From Candidatus Latescibacterota bacterium (GTDB taxonomy: Bacteria; JAAXHH01; JABIQT01), in NCBI GenBank assembly GCA_018667995.1, contig JABIQT010000868.1:1-6483 (forward strand): DNA of 6,483 nucleotides, given 5' to 3'. The notes under the pieces were generated by a model. The model saw nothing but the letters and a program-made list of their open reading frames with translations, ran no database searches and was not told where the DNA came from. Positions 1 to 5,539 of the stretch are shown here, one piece after another; the stretch's first letter is position 1, and each line of letters begins with the position of its first letter. The translations under genes and the position numbers were made by a program.

Positions 1-1031
1 GTCTAATGGCAAGATGGAAGGGCACACTCGCTCATTTCTATCTGAGCGTCATTCCGTGGCTGTTCGTGCCGGATTCAAAGATTGGATGGCTACCGTATGC
101 AGGTAGATTGGGCGGTCCCATCTGTCAAGATCACGGCGTTTCGGTACTGTTTTCCACTTCCAGTCCAATTACAAGTCATCTCATTGCACATCGTCTCAAG
201 CGACTCACAGGTATCCCATGGGTTGCAGATTTCAGGGATCTTTGGGTAGGCTTCCCAGGATATAAGCCCAAGAGTCGGATTCATAGTCGGCTTGAAAAAT
301 GGATAGAGGGGCGAATCATGGCAAACGCTGATCGAATTATTGCCAATACCGATGTGTCTCGTGAGGTCATGCTCGATACGTATCCTACGCTCAATCCTGA
401 CCATGTGATCACAATACCGAACGGATATGATGAAGCCGATTTTCTCGACCTTCACGGTAGACCCGCGGAAGCTCGTTTCACCATTACCTATACCGGGAAT
501 TTCTATGGAAATAGAAACCCGATAAACCTCTTCGCTGCCATGGAGGAGCTACTTGGGAAACGGCCTGATGTGATGAAGGATATCCTGTTTCGCTACATAG
601 GTCCACCTACGCCATTTCTACAAAGCGATTCCTGGCCAGAAAGACTGAAAGGCAGCATCCAGGTAGAGCCTTATCTGCCTCATCGTCGCTCTCTGGAGGC
701 GCTATCAGAGTCAGACGTGCTGCTACTCATTGACGCACCCGAGTTCAACGTGAATATCCCCGGAAAGGTCTACGAGTATCTTCGAATAGGAAGACCCATA
801 CTTGCACTCATACCGACCGGTGCCACCTCCGACCTACTTGACAGAACAGGCGGCGCCCGGATTGTCAATCCAGAAGACATCTCAGCCATTGCCGATGCCA
901 TCCTGGCGTTGTATGAGTTCAGCAAGTCTCCGTCACCTACAAGAGAGCCCGATAGTGGTGAGGTCGCCCGCTTTGAACGTAGAAACCTGACCAGCAAACT
1001 GTCACGAGTGTTTGATGCCGTAGGGCTCTGA
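1..1031 (+). CDS. GT-B glycosyltransferase (GT4-like), N-terminus cut off by the window edge
   Basis: Probable cytoplasmic glycosyltransferase that moves a sugar from a nucleotide-sugar donor to a growing surface glycan. The frame stays open to the left edge (the codon before the first ATG at 6 is CTA), and the family is usually about 420-440 residues, so roughly 90 N-terminal residues lie outside the window and ATG 6 is likely internal. Numbering from that ATG: PDSKIGWLPYA (22-32) and PWVADFRDLW (71-80) are typical of the acceptor-side Rossmann domain. IPNGYD (137-142) marks the interdomain region, and YTGNFYGNR (162-170) starts the donor-side domain. IPGKVYEYLRIGRPILA (251-267) is the donor-binding segment, with Glu257 in the place of the second glutamate of the EX7E motif. 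The gene ends in TGA and is followed by a 344-base gap, so it probably closes an upstream transcription unit. Family assignment is firm; donor and acceptor are unknown. Confidence 0.9.
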   Translation, partial: LMARWKGTLAHFYLSVIPWLFVPDSKIGWLPYAGRLGGPICQDHGVSVLFSTSSPITSHLIAHRLKRLTGIPWVADFRDLWVGFPGYKPKSRIHSRLEKWIEGRIMANADRIIANTDVSREVMLDTYPTLNPDHVITIPNGYDEADFLDLHGRPAEARFTITYTGNFYGNRNPINLFAAMEELLGKRPDVMKDILFRYIGPPTPFLQSDSWPERLKGSIQVEPYLPHRRSLEALSESDVLLLIDAPEFNVNIPGKVYEYLRIGRPILALIPTGATSDLLDRTGGARIVNPEDISAIADAILALYEFSKSPSPTREPDSGEVARFERRNLTSKLSRVFDAVGL

Positions 1032-1093
1032 TTGCTACTAGAAGATTACTATTTGACCTGTAGATTTCCTCGAACCTATGCCACTCATGGTAT

Positions 1094-1123
1094 TAGGAAC
1101 CGGTATTGTGCGGTTGATCCCTA
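1094..1123 (+). terminator. Possible weak terminator hairpin downstream of the first glycosyltransferase
   Basis: TAGG-AACCG (1094-1102) can pair with CGGTT (1111-1115) and CCTA (1120-1123), leaving an 8-base loop and a 4-base GATC bulge on the right arm. GGTTTTA follows directly, giving a short run of four T. The bulge, the moderate GC of the stem and the short T run make this a poor intrinsic terminator. It lies 62 bases after the stop at 1031. It overlaps the promoter-like pair at 1114-1142, so at most one reading may be functional. Confidence 0.2.
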
Positions 1124-1142
1124 GGTTTTATGCGATTATCTT
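1114..1142 (+). promoter_or_regulatory. Weak sigma70-like promoter candidate for the downstream gene block
   Basis: TTGATC (1114-1119) and TATCTT (1137-1142) are separated by 17 bases; each matches the sigma70 consensus at four of six positions. An alternative with a better -35 is TTGACC (1053-1058), but its best -10 at a permissible distance, TATGCC (1077-1082), matches only three of six. Pairs of this quality occur by chance in 344 bases. The argument for a promoter somewhere here is mainly the gap before a tightly packed four-gene block. Confidence 0.2.
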
Positions 1143-1375
1143 CTGACACTGGGCAAGCATTGCCGGACAGATATCGAAACGTGACCGCTGGCCCGATTTG
1201 ATGTCCGCTCTAGTTCTTGCCAGTTTTCCTGCTTATCTACCGTAAGCATGCTGCTGATAGGAAACCCGTGAATCGTTTCTATCTCTATGGTGTTCGGGAA
1301 TGAATTCATGTATAGCGCCTATTGGAGCGCCGTGAGCCGGCAGATGTGTCGGTACTCGAACGCGATCTGGTCTTT

Positions 1376-2455
1376 ATGCATATATGTTATGTAGCTGATG
1401 CTTCCAGTGTTCACGTACACCGATGGGCCTCGTTCTTTCTGGACGAAGGCCATCAGGTTTCGATCATCACCGATGTGTCGGGTGATATACCGGGTGCTGA
1501 GGTGTATAATGTTGGCGATCTTTTGCCTTCCGTGCGAATCCCTGGAATTAGCGCCGGGCTACAGATCATGGCTAAGGTCCGGCACATTCGCCGAATCATT
1601 CGTGTAATTCAACCGGATATAGTTCATGGCCATTACGCGACCAACTATGGATTTCTCGCCGCACTTTCTGGTTTTCAACCCCTATTTCAGACCGTCCATG
1701 GCTCCGATGTGCTGGTCGATGCGTCCGGCTCGTGGGAGCAACGGTGGTTTGTGCGGTACGCACTACAGAAAGCGGTAAGGATCACGGTAGTAGCCGACCA
1801 TATGGCCGAGCGCGTTAGTGCCATGGGGATACCGACTGAACGATTGCTGGTACATCAGTATGGCGTGGATACCGAGCGCTTTTCGCCACCCGTTGAATCC
1901 AGTGTGCGAGGGCAATACCGAATCGTTAGTACCCGGATGTTTGAGTGGAAATACAACGTCGGAGAACTCGTGCATGCCGCGTCTTTTGTGATCGCCCGGG
2001 TGCCCCGGGCTGAATTCGTTCTCGCGGGGGACGGGACCGATCGCGATCAGATTGAGGGGCTTGTGGCCGCGTCTGGAGTAGGAGCCTCTATATCTCTGGT
2101 GGGAAGACAGTCCCACGGAGACATTCCGGATCTGCTTCGTTCTGCGGCAGTCTACGTTTCCACATCTGTAACCGACGGAACGTCGCTTTCGCTGCTAGAA
2201 GCTATGGCCTGTGGTGCGTTCCCCGTCGTCACTGATATTCCCGGAAATAGATCGTGGGTCGTCGATGGCGAGAATGGATTTCTGTTTCCAACGGGAAATC
2301 CTGAGGTCCTGTCTGACCGAATTGCTATGGCGCTTGAAGATCAGGACTTGCGAGCGAATGTGGTGGCGCGGAACCTGGAAATGGTGAGAACTCGTGGGGA
2401 GTACCGGTCGAGTATGAAGATCATAGAAGCCGAATATGAGAGAGTGCTGAGGTGA
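1376..2455 (+). CDS. GT4-like glycosyltransferase, 359 residues
   Basis: Probable cytoplasmic GT-B glycosyltransferase of a surface-glycan pathway, of normal family length. The ATG at 1376 is chosen because MHICYVADA is the expected first beta strand of the fold. The frame opens further upstream with TTG at 1322 (18 extra residues, polar, not family-like) and GTG at 1346. No start has a clear ribosome binding site, so the choice is good but not certain. Domain 1: SSVHVHRW (10-17), QPDIVHGHYA (79-88) and TVHGSDV (106-112). Linker: QYGVDTERF (161-169). Domain 2: AEFVLAGDGTDRDQIE (212-227), VGRQSHGDIPDLL (242-254) and TDGTSLSLLEAMACG (266-280). The first glutamate of the EX7E donor motif is Asp267; the second is Glu275. 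First gene of a tight block; the next start lies 2 bases after its TGA, and that stop forms part of the next gene's ribosome binding site. Donor and acceptor are unknown. Confidence 0.9.
   Translation: MHICYVADASSVHVHRWASFFLDEGHQVSIITDVSGDIPGAEVYNVGDLLPSVRIPGISAGLQIMAKVRHIRRIIRVIQPDIVHGHYATNYGFLAALSGFQPLFQTVHGSDVLVDASGSWEQRWFVRYALQKAVRITVVADHMAERVSAMGIPTERLLVHQYGVDTERFSPPVESSVRGQYRIVSTRMFEWKYNVGELVHAASFVIARVPRAEFVLAGDGTDRDQIEGLVAASGVGASISLVGRQSHGDIPDLLRSAAVYVSTSVTDGTSLSLLEAMACGAFPVVTDIPGNRSWVVDGENGFLFPTGNPEVLSDRIAMALEDQDLRANVVARNLEMVRTRGEYRSSMKIIEAEYERVLR
2449..2455 (+). promoter_or_regulatory. Strong Shine-Dalgarno site that decides the start of the next gene
   Basis: GAGGTGA matches seven bases of the full anti-Shine-Dalgarno complement (AAGGAGGTGA) and sits two bases before ATG 2458, placing the GAGG core at a usual distance (5 bases). 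Its last three bases are the TGA of the preceding gene. This favours ATG 2458 over the in-frame GTG at 2452, which lies inside the site, and suggests translational coupling between the two glycosyltransferases. Confidence 0.75.
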
Positions 2456-2457
2456 GC

Positions 2458-3624
2458 ATGCGCGTCTTCTACCTCTGCTATGCCGACCTGCACAAGCCTT
2501 TGGGAGGTACACGGCACATCATTGAGGTCGTGCAGCACCTTGCTGGACTGGGTCATAGCATCGACCTCTTTGCTCAGGGGCCCGCTCCCGATGGCCTTTT
2601 CTCAGATCGGGTAAGAGTTCATGTGGTGCGTACACCCTCTATCCGAATAGTCGGCTGGGTTCTATTCTACATAAAATCCGCCTTTGCCATTTGGTCAGAG
2701 GGCCGTCGCAATAGGCCGGATGTAATTTACGTGCGCGAGATGGTCTACAATCTATTCCCTGGATTGGCGTCCCGAGCTCTGCGCGCACCACTCTTTATCG
2801 AGGTAAATGGCCCTATCCTGGACGAAATGCGTATGGTCGGGTCTGGTTGGTTCGAACTCTGGCTGATCAAGACTACGCAGAGATTTTCACTACGATCCGC
2901 GGATTGCGTCGTGGCCGTTGCTGAAGGACTAGCTGATCAACTGGTCGATCTCTATGGAATTGATAGACGTCGAATAGTGGTCATACCCAACGGAACAGAC
3001 CCGGACTTGCTTCAGCCGGGTGAGGAAGCGGAGAGTCAACGGTCCCTGGGAATGGAGCCCGGGCCGATTGTGGGGTTCCTCGGCAGCTGCTATCCCTATC
3101 ACGATATCGATACCTTGATTACGGCAGCGCCTGCCATTCTGGAGGGTTGTCCCAACGCTCGATTTCTGATCGTCGGTGACGGGTACATGAGGGCGTCGTG
3201 GATGGAACGCACCGAACGGGAGGGACTAGCAGCTCACTTCGTATTTACGGGACAAACCCCATATGAAGAGATTGCCCGTCATATCAACGCCTTTACGGTT
3301 GGGATTGCGCTATTTGCCCAGGAGTCGCATCAGAAGATGAATCGCTCGCCCATGAAACTCTACGACTACATGGCCTGTGGCAGATCTACTATCGCTACGG
3401 ACCTGATAGGATTGGGAGACGTAGTTCGCGATTACAACGCAGGACTAACCATACCACCGAATGACGCTCCGGCACTGGCGGAGGCTGCCTTGACGCTGCT
3501 CACCGATAGGCGCTTGAGCGCAGAAATGGGGCGCTGTGCCCGCCAAGCAGCAGTATCCTACTTTAACTGGGGCCGCGTGGCAGAGGATATTGTCCGTGGT
3601 ATAGAGGAGAGGACAAAGGCTTAA
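2458..3624 (+). CDS. GT4-like glycosyltransferase, 388 residues
   Basis: Probable GT-B glycosyltransferase of the same glycan pathway, cytoplasmic or membrane-associated. Start ATG 2458 is supported by the GAGGTGA site just upstream; GTG 2452 would add only two residues. Domain 1: the glycine-rich loop PLGGTRHI (14-21), RPDVIYVRE (86-94) and PLFIEVNGPI (111-120), with a hydrophobic stretch near 64-79 that may touch the membrane rather than span it. Hinge: VIPNGTDPDLLQP (175-187). Domain 2: IVGFLGSCYPYHDIDTLI (204-221), ARFLIVGDG (234-242), VFTGQTPYEEI (262-272) and RSPMKLYDYMACGRSTIATD (296-315). The EX7E donor motif is altered: Asn295 stands at the first glutamate position and Asp303 at the second, in an otherwise typical SPxKLYxYMACGR segment. 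The C-terminus has the usual closing helix (FNWGRVAEDIVRGIEE, 369-384). The gene sits 2 bases after the previous stop and 1 base before the amidotransferase. Sugar specificity is unknown. Confidence 0.9.
   Translation: MRVFYLCYADLHKPLGGTRHIIEVVQHLAGLGHSIDLFAQGPAPDGLFSDRVRVHVVRTPSIRIVGWVLFYIKSAFAIWSEGRRNRPDVIYVREMVYNLFPGLASRALRAPLFIEVNGPILDEMRMVGSGWFELWLIKTTQRFSLRSADCVVAVAEGLADQLVDLYGIDRRRIVVIPNGTDPDLLQPGEEAESQRSLGMEPGPIVGFLGSCYPYHDIDTLITAAPAILEGCPNARFLIVGDGYMRASWMERTEREGLAAHFVFTGQTPYEEIARHINAFTVGIALFAQESHQKMNRSPMKLYDYMACGRSTIATDLIGLGDVVRDYNAGLTIPPNDAPALAEAALTLLTDRRLSAEMGRCARQAAVSYFNWGRVAEDIVRGIEERTKA
3615..3619 (+). promoter_or_regulatory. Ribosome binding site of the amidotransferase gene
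   Basis: AAAGG lies six bases before ATG 3626, with a purine-rich AGGAGAGG (3605-3612) further upstream inside the end of the preceding gene. It supports the start at 3626, which is also fixed by the obligatory Met-Cys N-terminus of the enzyme. Confidence 0.55.
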
Positions 3625-3625
3625 A

Positions 3626-5536
3626 ATGTGTGGCATCTGCGGAATCCTCTATTCTGATCCCCTGCGTCATGTGACTGAGCAGCTACTCACGCGCATGAAC
3701 GACACCATCCGGCATCGCGGTCCTGATGATGACGGTATCTATACGGACGGCCAGGCCGGTATCGCCATGCGGCGATTGTCGATTATCGACGTATCCGGGG
3801 GCCATCAGCCCATCAGTAATGAGGACGGCACCGTGTGGATCGTCTACAACGGTGAGACCTACAACTACCAGGGGTTACGTGAAGAGCTGATCCATCTCGG
3901 CCATGTCTTCAAGACACACTCTGACACCGAGACTATTCTTCACGCCTACGAGGAATTCGGAAACGCATGTGTAGAGCGGTTGAATGGGATGTTCTGCTTC
4001 GCCATCTGGGATAGCAGAAATCGAAGCTTATTCATTGCCCGGGACCGTCTTGGTATCAAGCCGCTCTATTTCGACTATAACACGGAGCGCCTGGTATTCG
4101 GATCGGAGATAAAACCTCTGCTCGCCTCCGATGAAATCGATACGTCGATTGATCTCAAAGGCTTCCAATACTACCTGACCTATCTATATACGCCTGCAGC
4201 CAGGACCATATATAAGAATGTTCAGAAACTACTACCCGGGCATACGCTCACCTGGCGGGATGGCCAGATCACCGTGGAGAAGTACTGGGATGTAAGCTAT
4301 ACAGAAGATACATCCATCACGGAACCCGATGCCTTGGAGCAGCTCGACGAATTACTCACAGATGCAGTGGGAATTCGGCTCATGAGCGAGGTACCTCTTG
4401 GCGCGTTCTTGAGTGGCGGGATCGACTCGAGTATGGTGGTGGCCTATATGATGAAAGCACTGGACCGCCCTGTGGAGACGTTCTCGATCGGATTTCCCGG
4501 TGAAGGACCATTCAATGAATTGAACGACGCCCGAGTTGCGGCTGCCCATCTCAAAACCGAGCATCATGAACTGGTCGTCGAGCCGGACGCGGTGGGGTTA
4601 ATGCCGGATATTATGAAATACCTTGATGAGCCCATGGGGGATTCGTCCGTCGTGCCGACCTATCTGCTGTCCCAGTTTGCACGGGACCACGTGACCGTCT
4701 CATTGGCGGGAGATGGTGGCGACGAATTATTTGCCGGTTACGATCGTTACAAGCCTGCGCAGGCGGCTTTGATGTATGATCGCCTGCCAGAATTGCTCAG
4801 AAAAGGCCTCATTCGGCCGGTCCTTGGTCTCATTCCAGAGGTGGAACAGAAGGATGGGATGATAGCGCGTCTGCGACGGATCGGTGGTGATCTGGACCGT
4901 GGCTATCGCTCGACCTTTCTCCGGTGGATTACCAATTTCAATCAGACAACCATGGGCCGTCTGTGCACCCCCGAGTTGTTGGAGATATTTGGAGAGCTAG
5001 ACGCTTATGATGTGGCGAATCGATATCTTGATCAGGATGGTTCGTCAACTGCCCCGCTCAATCAGCTGCTGCGATTCGAGACAAAGGCATACCTACCGGA
5101 CGATCTACTGATGAAAGTGGATAGAATGAGCATGGCGCACAGCCTTGAGGTACGGGTGCCACTGATCGACTACCGCCTTGTGGAGTTCGCCGCCTCGTTG
5201 CCGGTCCATATGAAACTAAAAGGGTTCAATACAAAATACCTTTTGAAAAAACTCAGTGAGCGATACCTTCCAGACTCCATCGTGAACAAGAAGAAACAGG
5301 GATTTGTTCCGCCACTGAGCGACTGGTTGCGCGGCCCGTTGGGGGACTATGCGCGGGACGTTCTTCTTGACCAGACGGCCCGCAATCGTGGGTTTTTCAA
5401 GGCAGATGAAGTTTCAAATATGTTGGATGATCACCAGTCGGGTCGCCGGTCCTTTCACTATCAGATCTGGGTACTACTGGCGTTTGAAATGTGGTGCCGT
5501 AGCTATCTGGACGATACCGCTACCTTATCGAGCTAG
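3626..5536 (+). CDS. asnB: Glutamine-hydrolysing asparagine synthetase-like amidotransferase, 636 residues
   Basis: Class II glutamine amidotransferase fused to an ATP-dependent synthetase domain. The start is fixed by MCGICGIL: removal of Met exposes the nucleophile Cys2. Glutaminase domain (about 1-210): RHRGPDDDG (29-37), RRLSIID (49-55), YNGETYN (74-80) and SDTE (99-102), the usual glutamine-binding elements. Synthetase domain: the ATP pyrophosphatase loop SGGIDSS (263-269), FSIGF (286-290), EPMGDSS (335-341), LAGDGGDELFAGYDRY (360-375), LPDDLLMKVDRMSMAHSLEVRVPLIDYR and KKKQGFVPP near the end. All expected motifs are present. Known chemistry: ammonia from glutamine travels to an acyl-adenylate, classically of aspartate, giving asparagine. 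In glycan loci AsnB homologues may instead amidate a uronic acid or act in exosortase-linked exopolysaccharide clusters. The setting between glycosyltransferases favours the glycan role (inference). Fold and motifs are secure; substrate is open. The stop lies 3 bases before the next start. Confidence 0.93.
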   Translation: MCGICGILYSDPLRHVTEQLLTRMNDTIRHRGPDDDGIYTDGQAGIAMRRLSIIDVSGGHQPISNEDGTVWIVYNGETYNYQGLREELIHLGHVFKTHSDTETILHAYEEFGNACVERLNGMFCFAIWDSRNRSLFIARDRLGIKPLYFDYNTERLVFGSEIKPLLASDEIDTSIDLKGFQYYLTYLYTPAARTIYKNVQKLLPGHTLTWRDGQITVEKYWDVSYTEDTSITEPDALEQLDELLTDAVGIRLMSEVPLGAFLSGGIDSSMVVAYMMKALDRPVETFSIGFPGEGPFNELNDARVAAAHLKTEHHELVVEPDAVGLMPDIMKYLDEPMGDSSVVPTYLLSQFARDHVTVSLAGDGGDELFAGYDRYKPAQAALMYDRLPELLRKGLIRPVLGLIPEVEQKDGMIARLRRIGGDLDRGYRSTFLRWITNFNQTTMGRLCTPELLEIFGELDAYDVANRYLDQDGSSTAPLNQLLRFETKAYLPDDLLMKVDRMSMAHSLEVRVPLIDYRLVEFAASLPVHMKLKGFNTKYLLKKLSERYLPDSIVNKKKQGFVPPLSDWLRGPLGDYARDVLLDQTARNRGFFKADEVSNMLDDHQSGRRSFHYQIWVLLAFEMWCRSYLDDTATLSS

Positions 5537-5539
5537 GTT

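Larger units (their letters stand above)
1032..1375. other. 344-base intergenic gap without a recognisable gene
   Basis: This is the only sizeable non-coding stretch in the window; all other junctions are 1-3 bases. Reading the three forward frames shows frequent stops (for example TGA at 1301 and TAG at 1313 in the frame of the next gene) and no peptide I recognise as a remnant of a glycosyltransferase or transposase. It holds a bulged hairpin (1094-1123) and a weak promoter-like pair (1114-1142), described separately. The 8-base palindrome TGAATTCA at 1301-1308 is noted but too short to interpret. The most likely role is the boundary between two transcription units, with the promoter and 5' leader of the downstream block. 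Confidence 0.6.

Noticed and set aside
90-455. Antisense open frame of 121 codons opposite the first glycosyltransferase
   Set aside because: It overlaps a well-supported sense gene, and its product matches no family I know.
1322-1375. Upstream TTG start giving an 18-residue extension to the GT4-like enzyme
   Set aside because: The extra residues are charged and not family-like, there is no binding site before the TTG, and the conserved fold begins exactly at the ATG at 1376.
1308-1397. Short open frame from ATG 1308 (28 codons) overlapping the start of the GT4-like gene in another frame
   Set aside because: There is no clear ribosome binding site and the peptide has no recognisable composition; a leader peptide role would be speculation.
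1994-2010. Perfect 7-base inverted repeat GCCCGGG / CCCGGGC with a 3-base loop
   Set aside because: It lies inside the coding region of the GT4-like enzyme, encodes an ordinary helix end, and has no following T run, so a terminator or regulatory role is not supported.
1763-2116. Antisense open frame of 117 codons opposite the GT4-like gene
   Set aside because: The sense strand encodes a clear family protein; the antisense product has no recognisable motif and no binding site, so it is a shadow of codon usage.
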